Position numbers and translations under genes: made by a program
Shown: positions 37,827 to 46,611 of the stretch, piece by piece
Layout of the letters: every line of letters begins with the position of its first letter
Position numbering within the stretch: position 1 is the stretch's first letter
The notes under the pieces: generated by a model
Told to the model about the DNA's origin: nothing
What the model saw: the letters and a program-made list of their open reading frames with translations, nothing else
The model's database searches: none
Assembly (NCBI GenBank): GCA_948441945.1
Contig: CAOJQV010000008.1
Span: 1-47,194 of the forward strand
From: an uncultured Clostridium sp.
GTDB taxonomy: Bacteria; Bacillota; Clostridia; TANB77; CAG-508
Reading direction: 5' to 3'
Length of the DNA: 47,194 bases

Positions 37827-40800
37827 TTTTTGTTTTTTTAGATTATCTTTAGCTACAGTCATTAACAACTTAATTCTATTTGCTTGGTTAGTTTCGCTAG
37901 CTCCAGGGTCGTAGTCAACAGGAGAAATATTAGCATCTGGATACTTTTGTCTAATTGTCTTAATAACACCTTTTCCAACAACATGATTAGGAAGGCAAGC
38001 AAAAGGTTGAACACAAATAATATTTGGAATATCATTTTCAATATATTCAATCATTTCAGCAGTTAAAAACCAACCTTCACCAGTTTGATTTCCAATTGAT
38101 AAAACATCTTTTACTTGTTCTTCTAAATGCCAAATATCACAAGGTTGTAGATAGCCTTTTTTAGAATTTGCTAAGGCTTTTTTAACATCTTTTTCTAATA
38201 TGTCAATTAATTTAATAGCAATTTTACTAATTTTTGCAGATGTTCTATTTATATTTAACAAACTATTAAATGTAATTTTGTGGGTAGCCATGAATTTAAC
38301 AAATCCCATAAAGTCAGGTAAAATTACCTCTGCACCTTCTTTTTCAAGTAAATCTGCAACAAAATTATTTCCAAAAGGATGATATTTAATTAATACTTCG
38401 CCAACAATTCCTACTTTAGGCTTTTTAATAGAAGTATCTAATTCTATTTTTTCAAAGTCATTTATAATATCATAAATACTTTTTGTAAATTGAGTATGAG
38501 TAGAATGTCTTACTAATTTTTTGCACTTATTCATCCATTCATCATATAGTTTTTGAGTTTCGCCTTTATTAATTTCATAAGCCCTATTTTTAGTTAGCAT
38601 TTTTTGTAATAAATCACCATATACAACAGATTTAATTAATCCTTCTATTAATTTTGGTGTGATTTTAAATCCTGGCATTTTTTCCATTCCAACTACATTA
38701 AATGAAATTACAGGGACATTAGCAAAACCTGCGTCTTTTAAAGCCTTTCTTATAAATCCTATATAATTAGTTGCTCTACATCCTCCACCTGTTTGAGACA
38801 TAATTAAGGCAGTTTTGTTTATATCATATTTTCCTGATTCTAATGCTTCTATCATTTGACCAGTAACTAAAATAGATGGATAACATGCATCATTATTAAC
38901 ATATTTTAATCCCGTTTCTACAGTATGATTAGTGCACTCTTTTAATAGTACTGCATTATAACCAGCAGATTGAACAGCAACTTCTATTAGGTCAAAATGT
39001 ATTGGAGCCATTTGTGGTATTAAAATAGTATAGTCCTTTTTCATTTTTTTAGTGAATATTTTTTTATTAATTTCATAGTCACCTGATGGCTTGTTAGTTT
39101 CTTTTTGGCTTAGCCTTTTATTCATACTAGCAAGTAAAGAACGTATACGAATTCTTACAGCTCCAAGATTATTAACTTCATCTATTTTTATTAATGTATA
39201 CATTTTATCATAACTTGATAATATTTCTTCTACTTGGTCTGTAGTAACAGCATCTACGCCACATCCAAAAGAGTTTAGTTGAATTAACTCTAAATTATCA
39301 TGCTTTCCAACAAAATCTGCTGCAGCGTATAATCTTGCGTGAAATACCCATTGGTCAACAACTCTAATTGGTCTTTTTACTTCTGCCTTATCTGATACAC
39401 TGTCTTCTGTTAAGACACATAATCCTAAAGATGTAATTAAAGTATCTATGCCATGATTGATTTCAGGGTCAATATGATAAGGTCTTCCAGCTAACACAAT
39501 TCCTTTTAAATTATTTTCTTCTATATATCTTATAGTATCAGTTCCCTTATCTCTAATATCTTTTTTGAATTTTTGATATTCTTCTTCAGCTTTTTTAGCA
39601 GATTCTGTTAATTCTGATTTCGTGAAATTATATTCTTTAAATTCATCTAATTCCATTATTTTTTTAACTAGATTTTTTGTTTCATAAGGTAGAAATGGAT
39701 TTATGAATTTTATATTTTTTTCTTTTATATTTTCAACATTATTTTTTAGTACTTCTGAATAAGAAATAACAATAGGACAATTGTAATGATTATCTGCCTT
39801 TTCATATTCTTTTCTCGAATATGGCATACATGGATAAAATATAGTAGTAATGCCTTTTTCTATTAAGTTTTCAATATGGCCATGTGCTATTTTTGCAGGG
39901 TAACATACTGATTCTGAAGGCATTGACTCCATACCTTTTTCGTAAGTTTTTCTAGTACTTTTGTCTGATAAAATAACTCTAAAGCCTAAATTTGTAAAAA
40001 ATGTAAACCAAAATGGATAGTCTTCGTACATATTTAATACTCTAGGAATTCCTATGGTTCCTCTTTTTGCATATAGTTCTTCAAGTGGTTCATAATTAAA
40101 TATTCTCTGATATTTATATTGTACTAAATTTGGTAAGTTGTTTGACTTATTTGTAATTCCTGCACCTTTTTCACAACGATTTCCAGAGACATATATAGAG
40201 CCATTATTAAATTTATTTATTGTTAGTTTACAATGGTTTTCACAGTTATTACATCTTGTATGAGTAATTTTTATTTCTAGTTTTTCTAATTCATCTAATT
40301 TTAAAATTGTAGATTTATATTCCATATCTAAATTAGATTTATATTGTTCTATAGCAAGTAGAGCCATTCCATAAGCTCCCATTAGCCCGGAAATATCAGG
40401 TCTTACTACATTTTTATTAACAATTTTTTCAAATGCTCTTAAAACTGCGTCATTACAGAAAGTTCCACCTTGTACAACAATATGGTCTCCTAATGTTGAA
40501 ACATCTCTAACTTTCATAACTTTTTGAATTGCATTTTTTATTACAGAATAAGAAAGTCCACTTGAAATATCTCCTACTGTATATCCCTCTTTTTGAGCTT
40601 GTTTGATTTTTGAGTTCATAAATACAGTACATCTTGAGCCTAAGTCTACTGGTCTTTTAGATTTTATTGCTTCTTGTACAAATTCTGATATTTCTAAATT
40701 TAAACTTTTTGCAAAAGTTTCTATAAAAGAACCACATCCAGAAGAACAAGCTTCATTTAACATGATATTGTCTATTGTTCCATTTTTCATTTTTATATAT

Positions 40801-42080
40801 TTCATGTCTTGTCCGCCAATATCTATAATTGCTGTAACATTTGGTTCAAATTTTTTTGCTGAAGTATAGTGTGCAATAGTTTCTATTTCATTTAAATCTA
40901 TATTTAATGCTGTTTGAATAAGTTTTTCTCCATATCCTGTAACACCACTATATCTAAGTGTTGCAGTTTTTGGTAAAACTGCATATAATTCTTTTAGCAT
41001 ATTAATAACGCTTTTTAATGGGTTACCTTCATTATTTCCATATAAAGAATATAAAAGATTTCCATATCTATCTACTAAAACTATTTTTGTTGTTGTAGAA
41101 CCAGCGTCAATTCCTAAAAAACAATCACCTTCAAATTTTGAAATATCTTTTTTTATTACTTTTGCTATTTCATGTCTTTTTTTGAAAGACTTATAATCTT
41201 CATCATCTTTAAATAATGGCTCTAAAGGTTGAGTTGTATTGTCTTGTGATTTTTGTAAATTTTCTATTTTCTCTTTTAAATTTTCTACTGAGATTGGTTT
41301 AGAATTTATAGAATCAAGTGCAGCGCCTTTTGCAACTAATAAATGAGCTTCATCTGGTGTAATAATTTCGTCTGGTTTTAAATTAAGAGTTTCTATAAAT
41401 CTTTTTCTTAATTCTGATAAGTAACTTAATGGTCCACCTAGAAATGCTACATTTCCTCTTATTGGTCTACCACAAGCAAGACCACTGATTGTTTGATTAA
41501 CTACTGCTTGGAATATTGATGCTGCAATATCTTCTTTTGCTGCACCTTCGTTAATTAATGGTTGAATATCAGTTTTTGCAAAAACGCCACATCTTGAAGC
41601 TATTGGATAAATTGTTGTGTAGTTTTTTGCAAGTTCGTTTAGACCTGTAGTATCAGTATGTAAAAGTGATGCCATTTGATCCAAAAATGCACCTGTACCA
41701 CCAGCACAAGTTCCATTCATTCTTTGTTCAATTGATTTATCAAAATAAATAATTTTTGCATCTTCTCCACCGAGTTCTATTACGACATCAGTTTTAGGGA
41801 TATATTTTTCGACAGCTCTTTTACATGATACAACTTCTTGAATAAAGTTGACGTCTAAAAATTTACTAGCTGACATTGCTCCAGAGCCTGTTAAGGCGAT
41901 AGTAAAGCTGTTTTTTGGAAAGTTTTTAGTTAAATCTTCTAATACATTGCAAACAGTATTTTTTGTATCAGAAAAGTGTCTTTGGTAATTTTTATAAATT
42001 GTTTCTTGACTTTTATTCATAACTATTATTTTTACAGTTGTTGAACCAACATCTAGTCCAACATGTAATATTTCTTCCAT
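37824..42080 (-). CDS. 2-hydroxyacyl-CoA dehydratase/activase fusion protein
   Basis: A 1418-aa protein. Two BcrA/BadF/HgdC-type ATPase domains (about 5-260 and 323-585) begin 'GLDVGSTTVKIIV' and 'GIDAGSTTTKIVL' and carry Cys for a shared Fe-S cluster ('GTCAGGTGAF', 'EACSSGCGSF'). A DUF2229-like domain follows from about 660, with a Cys cluster 'CNNCENHCKL' just before it. A C-terminal domain resembles the 2-hydroxyglutaryl-CoA dehydratase D component ('NDACYPSILVTGQMIEAL'). Such large fusions are widespread in anaerobes; the substrate is unknown and some may not be dehydratases. It stands alone, transcribed against replication. Confidence 0.9.
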   Translation of the reverse strand: MEEILHVGLDVGSTTVKIIVMNKSQETIYKNYQRHFSDTKNTVCNVLEDLTKNFPKNSFTIALTGSGAMSASKFLDVNFIQEVVSCKRAVEKYIPKTDVVIELGGEDAKIIYFDKSIEQRMNGTCAGGTGAFLDQMASLLHTDTTGLNELAKNYTTIYPIASRCGVFAKTDIQPLINEGAAKEDIAASIFQAVVNQTISGLACGRPIRGNVAFLGGPLSYLSELRKRFIETLNLKPDEIITPDEAHLLVAKGAALDSINSKPISVENLKEKIENLQKSQDNTTQPLEPLFKDDEDYKSFKKRHEIAKVIKKDISKFEGDCFLGIDAGSTTTKIVLVDRYGNLLYSLYGNNEGNPLKSVINMLKELYAVLPKTATLRYSGVTGYGEKLIQTALNIDLNEIETIAHYTSAKKFEPNVTAIIDIGGQDMKYIKMKNGTIDNIMLNEACSSGCGSFIETFAKSLNLEISEFVQEAIKSKRPVDLGSRCTVFMNSKIKQAQKEGYTVGDISSGLSYSVIKNAIQKVMKVRDVSTLGDHIVVQGGTFCNDAVLRAFEKIVNKNVVRPDISGLMGAYGMALLAIEQYKSNLDMEYKSTILKLDELEKLEIKITHTRCNNCENHCKLTINKFNNGSIYVSGNRCEKGAGITNKSNNLPNLVQYKYQRIFNYEPLEELYAKRGTIGIPRVLNMYEDYPFWFTFFTNLGFRVILSDKSTRKTYEKGMESMPSESVCYPAKIAHGHIENLIEKGITTIFYPCMPYSRKEYEKADNHYNCPIVISYSEVLKNNVENIKEKNIKFINPFLPYETKNLVKKIMELDEFKEYNFTKSELTESAKKAEEEYQKFKKDIRDKGTDTIRYIEENNLKGIVLAGRPYHIDPEINHGIDTLITSLGLCVLTEDSVSDKAEVKRPIRVVDQWVFHARLYAAADFVGKHDNLELIQLNSFGCGVDAVTTDQVEEILSSYDKMYTLIKIDEVNNLGAVRIRIRSLLASMNKRLSQKETNKPSGDYEINKKIFTKKMKKDYTILIPQMAPIHFDLIEVAVQSAGYNAVLLKECTNHTVETGLKYVNNDACYPSILVTGQMIEALESGKYDINKTALIMSQTGGGCRATNYIGFIRKALKDAGFANVPVISFNVVGMEKMPGFKITPKLIEGLIKSVVYGDLLQKMLTKNRAYEINKGETQKLYDEWMNKCKKLVRHSTHTQFTKSIYDIINDFEKIELDTSIKKPKVGIVGEVLIKYHPFGNNFVADLLEKEGAEVILPDFMGFVKFMATHKITFNSLLNINRTSAKISKIAIKLIDILEKDVKKALANSKKGYLQPCDIWHLEEQVKDVLSIGNQTGEGWFLTAEMIEYIENDIPNIICVQPFACLPNHVVGKGVIKTIRQKYPDANISPVDYDPGASETNQANRIKLLMTVAKDNLKKQK

Positions 42081-42227
42081 CTTTTATTGCTCCTTTTTAT
42101 ACCCCTTATATTATCCTTATTTTATATGCAAATGAGGCATTTGTCAAATGGAAATACTTGTAATTTAGTTCTATTTTGGACAAGAGATTAATAATTATGA
42201 ATAAATAGATTTTTTAAGGAGGAAATT

Positions 42228-42767
42228 ATGAAAAATAAGAAGGTTATAGTATCATTTATTATTTTAGTTATTATTATTTTATTGGTTGGTTTTTTTGCTA
42301 TTAAATATGTAAAAAATAAAAAACAAAATGAAATCCAAGAGGAATATATTCCACAAGAAGAAATATCTGAAGAACAACTTAGAGAGACAATAGTTAGTTT
42401 ATATTTTCCAGATAAAGAAACAGATTTATTAAAACCAGAAGCAAGGATGGTTAATGTAAAAGAATTAATACAATCTCCTTATAATATTTTAATGGAGCTA
42501 TTAATTGCAGGGCCAAAAAATGAAAAATTAAAATCAATAGTGCCAGAAAATACTCTATTATTAAATTCATCAATGGATGGAGAATGTTTAATTTTAGATT
42601 TTTCAAGTGAAATTTTAAATTATGATAAAGAAAATGAAAAAGCAAAAGATAATTTAATTGATGCTATTGTTAATACTATGACAGAACTTACAGAAGTTAA
42701 TAAAATTAAAATATTAATTAATGGTCAAACAAATGATGAGTTCAAAGATGAATATATTAGAAAATAA
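42228..42767 (+). CDS. GerMN domain protein
   Basis: A 179-aa protein with an N-terminal membrane helix (about 5-26, no lipobox) and an outside GerMN domain ('ETIVSLYFPDKETDLLKPEAR', then 'LMELLIAGPKNEKLKSIVPENT', then 'KILINGQ'). GerMN domains occur in germination and sporulation proteins and other envelope proteins of Bacillota. A good GGAGG site precedes the ATG. It is a single gene followed by a terminator. Confidence 0.85.
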   Translation: MKNKKVIVSFIILVIIILLVGFFAIKYVKNKKQNEIQEEYIPQEEISEEQLRETIVSLYFPDKETDLLKPEARMVNVKELIQSPYNILMELLIAGPKNEKLKSIVPENTLLLNSSMDGECLILDFSSEILNYDKENEKAKDNLIDAIVNTMTELTEVNKIKILINGQTNDEFKDEYIRK

Positions 42768-42779
42768 AAAGTTAATTTT

Positions 42780-42813
42780 GAGAGAACTAATAATTTTAAG
42801 TTCTCTCTATTTT
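42780..42813. terminator. Terminator shared by the GerMN gene and the 48-aa ORF
   Basis: The stem GAGAGAACT / AGTTCTCTC has an 10-nt loop and a following T-rich tract; it sits between convergent ORFs. Confidence 0.82.
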
Positions 42814-42958
42814 ATTTTAAAATTTTATAAATTTTTATAGATTTCATTATACCATTAAAATTTCTTAAAAAATGTTCAACATCATTTAAAGAATTAATAG
42901 TATTTTTTTTGTAAGTTTTAAAACTCAATTTCTTTTTTCCATTTTTATTATTTTGCAT
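42812..42958 (-). CDS. Small basic protein, 48 aa, unknown
   Basis: The ORF begins 'MQNNKNGKKKLSFKTYKK' and ends 'SIKIYKILK'; it is Lys/Asn-rich, without a membrane helix. The ATG at 42958 follows AAAGGAG with 6-nt spacing, one of the better ribosome sites here, and the ORF ends at a terminator. The 70-bp palindrome lies just upstream of the ribosome site. I do not recognise the family. The expression signals support it; the protein itself is unproven. Confidence 0.55.
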   Translation of the reverse strand: MQNNKNGKKKLSFKTYKKNTINSLNDVEHFLRNFNGIMKSIKIYKILK

Positions 42959-42972
42959 ATCAAACTCCTTTT

Positions 42973-43042
42973 AAAATGTCCCAGAGGTAAACGTCCCTTT
43001 TGGGACATGTCCCAAAAGGGACGTTTACCTCTGGGACATTTT
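42973..43042. repeat. Perfect 70-bp palindrome, REP/BIME-like
   Basis: Two 35-bp halves are exact reverse complements with no loop, centred between 43007 and 43008. Each half contains its own small hairpin (GTCCC, four bases, GGGAC). This is the layout of two head-to-head REP units. Its right end supplies the first two bases of the trmN6 -35 box. Confidence 0.92.
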
Positions 43043-43069
43043 GACAATGATTATTTTTTATTGTATAGT
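43041..43069 (+). promoter_or_regulatory. trmN6-rsmI promoter
   Basis: TTGACA (43041-43046), 17-nt spacer, TATAGT (43064-43069). The start codon is only about 12 nt beyond the expected transcription start, so the leader is very short. Confidence 0.75.
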
Positions 43070-43087
43070 ATATTATATTAAATTTTT

Positions 43088-43864
43088 ATGGGGAAGTTAC
43101 GAATTGTGGATATAAAGTTAAATGAAAATGAGAGAATAGATGATTTAGAATTTAATAATTTTAAAATTATTCAAAATAAAGATGGTTTTTGTTTTGGTAT
43201 TGATGCAGTATTACTTTCTGATTTTGCTAAAAATATTAAAAAAGATGCTGTGGTTATGGATTTAGGTACAGGTACTGGAATTATTTCTATTTTATTATGT
43301 GGTAAAACAAATTTAAGCAAAATAGTTGGGGTAGAAGTTCAAAATGAAGTTTATGATATGGCATGTAGAAGTGCTAAATTAAATAATTTGGAAAATAAAT
43401 TTGAAGTTATTAATGAAAATATATTAAATTTAATGGATATTTATAAAAAAGGTACTTTTGATGTAATTGTAACAAATCCTCCATATAAAAAAATTAATAC
43501 AGGAATTATTAATGAAGAAGAGAAAAAATTAATTTCTAGACATGAGGTTTTGGCAAATTTAGATGATTATATTAGAATTTCAACTAATCTTTTAAAAGAT
43601 AGGGGAGAATTTTATATGGTACATAGACCTGATAGGTTAGTTGATATTTTAGATATTATGAGAAAATATAAAATAGAGCCAAAAGAAATAAGATTTGTTT
43701 ATTCGTATGCTTGGGCTCCTCCTAAATTAGTACTAATAAAAGGTGTAAAAAATGCTAAACCATTTTTGAAATTTAGAGAGAATTTATATATTTATAATGA
43801 TAATGGTGAATATACAGATGAAATTTTTAAAATTTATCATAAAAGTAAAATAGTTAAGGAGTAA
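43088..43864 (+). CDS. tRNA1(Val) (adenine-37 N6)-methyltransferase-like protein
   Basis: A 258-aa SAM-dependent methyltransferase of the TrmN6/YabB type. It has 'FGIDAVLLSDF' near residue 37, motif I 'DLGTGTGI' near 58, and the N6-adenine methylase motif 'NPPY' near 132. It lies just before rsmI, its usual partner. No clear Shine-Dalgarno is seen before the ATG; the short leader suggests near-leaderless translation. Confidence 0.88.
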   Translation: MGKLRIVDIKLNENERIDDLEFNNFKIIQNKDGFCFGIDAVLLSDFAKNIKKDAVVMDLGTGTGIISILLCGKTNLSKIVGVEVQNEVYDMACRSAKLNNLENKFEVINENILNLMDIYKKGTFDVIVTNPPYKKINTGIINEEEKKLISRHEVLANLDDYIRISTNLLKDRGEFYMVHRPDRLVDILDIMRKYKIEPKEIRFVYSYAWAPPKLVLIKGVKNAKPFLKFRENLYIYNDNGEYTDEIFKIYHKSKIVKE

Positions 43865-43872
43865 AAATTGAT

Positions 43873-44697
43873 ATGGAAAGTGGAGTATTATATATTGTCG
43901 CGACGCCTATTGGAAATTTAGAAGATATTACATTAAGAGCGATTAGAATTTTAAAACAAGTAGATTTGATAGCAGCGGAAGATACAAGACATACTTTAAA
44001 ACTATTAAATCATTTAGAAATTTCAAAGCCTCTTATTAGTTATCATCGTCATAATGAAGAAATAAAATCTGATGTTTTAATTGAAAAATTAAAAAATGGA
44101 GAAAATATAGCTTTAGTATCAGATGCTGGAACTCCTGGAATTTGTGACCCAGGTGAAGAGATTATAAAAAAATGTATTGATTTAGGAATTAAAATTATTC
44201 CAATTCCAGGTGCTTGTGCAATGATTAATTCATTAATCTGTTCAGGAATGGATACAAAAGAATTTAATTTTTTAGGTTTTTTACCATTAAATAAAAAATT
44301 AAGAAAAAATAAATTAGAAGAAATTGAAAAATCTAATAAAACAATTATTATTTATGAAGCACCTCACAAAATAGAAAATACATTAAAAGATTTAAAACAA
44401 ATATTAAATAATAATAGAAAAATAACATTAGCTAGAGAAATAACAAAAATACATGAAGAATTTATAAGAGGGAATATAGATGAACTAATTGAAAAAGCAA
44501 ATGATTTAAAAGGTGAAATTGTTGTTATTATAGATGGAAACTTAGAGAATATTGATAAAAATAATTGGGATAATATTTCATTAGATGAACATTATCTATT
44601 TTATGAAAAACAAGGATTCGAGAAAAAGGAAATTATTAAAAAAATTGCAAAAGATAGAAATGTTGCTAAAAATGAGGTTTATAAAAAATTTATTTAA
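43873..44697 (+). CDS. rsmI: 16S rRNA (cytidine-1402 2'-O)-methyltransferase RsmI
   Basis: Methylates C1402 of 16S rRNA. The 274-aa protein has 'YIVATPIGNLEDITLRA' at the N-terminus, 'AAEDTRHT' near residue 35, 'VSDAGTPGICDPG' near 80, and 'YEAPHKI' near 165. It follows the methyltransferase gene by 8 nt. Confidence 0.97.
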   Translation: MESGVLYIVATPIGNLEDITLRAIRILKQVDLIAAEDTRHTLKLLNHLEISKPLISYHRHNEEIKSDVLIEKLKNGENIALVSDAGTPGICDPGEEIIKKCIDLGIKIIPIPGACAMINSLICSGMDTKEFNFLGFLPLNKKLRKNKLEEIEKSNKTIIIYEAPHKIENTLKDLKQILNNNRKITLAREITKIHEEFIRGNIDELIEKANDLKGEIVVIIDGNLENIDKNNWDNISLDEHYLFYEKQGFEKKEIIKKIAKDRNVAKNEVYKKFI

Positions 44698-44760
44698 AAT
44701 ATATAGGAAACTTAATTTTCTTTAATTATGAGAAGATAATATTGGATATTTGCATATAAA

Positions 44761-44788
44761 AAACAGTGTACATTTTGGTACACTGTTT
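44761..44788. terminator. Terminator between rsmI and abrB-like gene
   Basis: The perfect 11-bp stem AAACAGTGTAC / GTACACTGTTT with a 6-nt loop lies between convergent genes. It reaches the end of the minus-strand gene. Confidence 0.82.
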
Positions 44789-45047
44789 AATCTTTTGAAT
44801 TTTTACTTAATTCACAAAGGCTAGTTGAACACTTATCACATACAAGTTTACCTTTGAAATCTACTAATTTTTTTGTGCTACCACAAAAAATGCAATTAGG
44901 TTCATACTTTTTTAATACTATAGAAGATCCATCTACATATATTTCGATTGGGTCTTTTTCGACAATATTAAATTGATTTCTAATTTCTATTGGGATAACA
45001 ACTCTTCCCAATTCATCAACTCTTCTAATAATTCCAGTTGCTTTCAT
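44787..45047 (-). CDS. AbrB/SpoVT-type transition-state regulator
   Basis: An 86-aa DNA-binding regulator. The swapped-hairpin domain occupies residues 1-45 ('ATGIIRRVDELGRVVIPIEI'). The C-terminal part has two Cys pairs ('CIFCG', 'CDKC'), a probable zinc ribbon. AbrB-like proteins of this form control post-exponential and sporulation genes in Clostridia. AAGGAGG lies upstream, with a promoter at 45100-45128. It is divergent from spmAB. Confidence 0.92.
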   Translation of the reverse strand: MKATGIIRRVDELGRVVIPIEIRNQFNIVEKDPIEIYVDGSSIVLKKYEPNCIFCGSTKKLVDFKGKLVCDKCSTSLCELSKNSKD

Positions 45048-45099
45048 GTTTTCCTCCTTAATGTTATTTTTTTACAATTCCCATATTTTATTTAAGACT

Positions 45100-45128
45100 A
45101 ATATATCATAAATAGTTAAGTTGGTCAA
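45100..45128 (-). promoter_or_regulatory. abrB-like gene promoter
   Basis: On the minus strand TTGACC (45128-45123), 17-nt spacer, TATATT (45105-45100). Confidence 0.65.
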
Positions 45129-45180
45129 TTATAAAGTAATAAAAAATTAAAATAAATCATAAATTGTTGTAGGTGAGTTC

Positions 45181-45760
45181 ATGTTAAATACAATTTGGCC
45201 GATTTTTATAATAGTATCTGTAATTTTTGCAATTTTATCAGGAAATATAGGAAATTTAAATAGTGCTATATTAGAAAGTACTAGTACAGCTGTTAATTTA
45301 TGTATTACTCTTATTGGTACAATGTGTTTATGGAGCGGAATTATGAAAATTGCAAGCAATACTTCTGTAATTAGAAATTTAACTTGTATTTTAAATCCTT
45401 TAATTCATTTTTTATTTCCAAAATTAAAAAAAGATAGTAAAGTCTATCAAGAAGTTTCTATGAATATGGTTGCAAATATTTTAGGACTTGGAAATGCTGC
45501 TACTCCATTGCGGAATTAAAGCTATGAAATCAATGCAAAATGAAAATTCAAAAAAGGATACATTAACAAATGAAATGGCGATTTTTATAGTTTTAAATAC
45601 AGCATCAATTCAAATTATTCCTACAACTGTTATTGCTATTAGAAATTCTATGGGGTCTGTAAATCCTACAGCAATTATCTTTCCAGTGTGGATAGCAACA
45701 ATTTGTGCTGCAGTTGCCGGTATTACAGCTACAAAGCTTTTTATTAAATTAGGAAAATAG
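45181..45760 (+). CDS. spmA: Spore maturation protein A, needs a +1 frameshift at CGG
   Basis: A membrane protein needed in relatives for spore core dehydration. The zero frame runs from ATG 45181 to 'GLGNAATPL', then CGG (45511-45513), AAT and the stop TAA. Skipping the C at 45511 continues with 'GIKAMKSMQ' and the rest of SpmA, including 'MAIFIVLNTASIQIIPTTV', to 45760. The joined protein is 192 aa, the usual length, and the join falls in the conserved 'GNAATPLGIKAM' stretch. There is one extra C before a Gly codon, as in mnmE. It is either a programmed +1 shift or an indel. spmB follows. Confidence 0.9.
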
Positions 45761-45789
45761 AATATAATGAACGGAAGTGAAATTTTTAA

Positions 45790-46317
45790 TTGAAATTAAT
45801 AGAATTTTTATCTAATTTAGCTATGCCATTAATTATTGTCTTAATTGTTATTTATGGAGCTATAGAAAGAAAAAAAGTTTTTGATATTTTTTTAGATGGA
45901 GCTAAAGAAGGAATAGAAATAGTATTTAGAATTTTTCCTACTTTAGTAGGATTATTTGTTGCAATAGGAGCATTAAGAAGTTCTGGAATTATGGATGCTA
46001 TTTCTAATTTGCTAACACCAATTTTGCAGTTCTTTCAATTTCCAACAGAAGTATTACCATTAGCATTAATTAGACCAATTTCAGGAAGTGCATCTATTGC
46101 TGTTGCAACAGATATTATAAAAAACTTTGGAGTAGATTCAAATATTGGATTAATTGCATCAGTTATAATGGGGTCAACAGAAACCACAGTTTATACAATA
46201 GCTGTTTATACAAGCTCAGTAGGAATAAAAAAGACAAGGTTTGTATTATGGGCAGCTTTAATTGCCGATTTTGTAGGAATTGTAACAAGTGTAGCAGTGT
46301 GTCGACTTTTGTCGTAA
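45790..46317 (+). CDS. spmB: Spore maturation protein B
   Basis: Partner of SpmA, 175 aa, with four to five membrane helices. Conserved family stretches are 'FPTLVGLFVAIGALRSSG', 'LALIRPISGSASIAV' and 'IMGSTETTVYTIAVY'. The start is TTG at 45790, preceded by a weak site (GGAAGTG, about 10 nt away); no better in-frame start gives the full N-terminus. The frame is intact, unlike spmA. Confidence 0.93.
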   Translation: MKLIEFLSNLAMPLIIVLIVIYGAIERKKVFDIFLDGAKEGIEIVFRIFPTLVGLFVAIGALRSSGIMDAISNLLTPILQFFQFPTEVLPLALIRPISGSASIAVATDIIKNFGVDSNIGLIASVIMGSTETTVYTIAVYTSSVGIKKTRFVLWAALIADFVGIVTSVAVCRLLS

Positions 46318-46325
46318 TTTTCTTG

Positions 46326-46354
46326 TTGACTTTTTATGGAAAGTGATGTAAAAT
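46326..46354 (+). promoter_or_regulatory. Promoter of the 33-aa peptide gene
   Basis: TTGACT (46326-46331), 17-nt spacer, TAAAAT (46349-46354), just after the spmB stop. Confidence 0.78.
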
Positions 46355-46378
46355 AGAAACACATTAAGAGGAGGCAAG

Positions 46379-46480
46379 ATGTTTTTTAAAATTATTTTAT
46401 TTATTTCAATTTTTTTTATAGTCAAAAAAATACTTACTAAAAAGCTAGCAAGTATAATTCTTAAAAAAATAATTAATTAA
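46379..46480 (+). CDS. 33-aa hydrophobic cationic peptide
   Basis: It encodes 'MFFKIILFISIFFIVKKILT' followed by a basic, Ile-rich tail. It has one membrane helix (about 2-16) and no acidic residue. A good promoter and GAGGAGG before the ATG indicate that it is expressed. The form is that of a small membrane peptide or type I toxin; the function is unknown. Confidence 0.6.
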   Translation: MFFKIILFISIFFIVKKILTKKLASIILKKIIN

Positions 46481-46492
46481 TAATGTTTTTAA

Positions 46493-46601
46493 TTTTGTAG
46501 GGAAAATAAAATCCCCCAAATCTTTATATTTTTATGAATGAAAGTTTTTTTCAAGTTGTCCCACAATTTATTCTTTCAATCTATTATTTTCCCTACAATT
46601 T
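46493..46601. repeat. Inverted-repeat element between peptide gene and rlmH
   Basis: TTGTAGGGAAAATAA at 46495-46509 is mirrored exactly by TTATTTTCCCTACAA at 46585-46599. The 75-bp interior holds a smaller inverted pair (GAATGAAAG / CTTTCAATC). It could be a small mobile element, a structured RNA, or a terminator region for the convergent genes. Confidence 0.65.
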
Positions 46602-46611
46602 ATATAAATTA

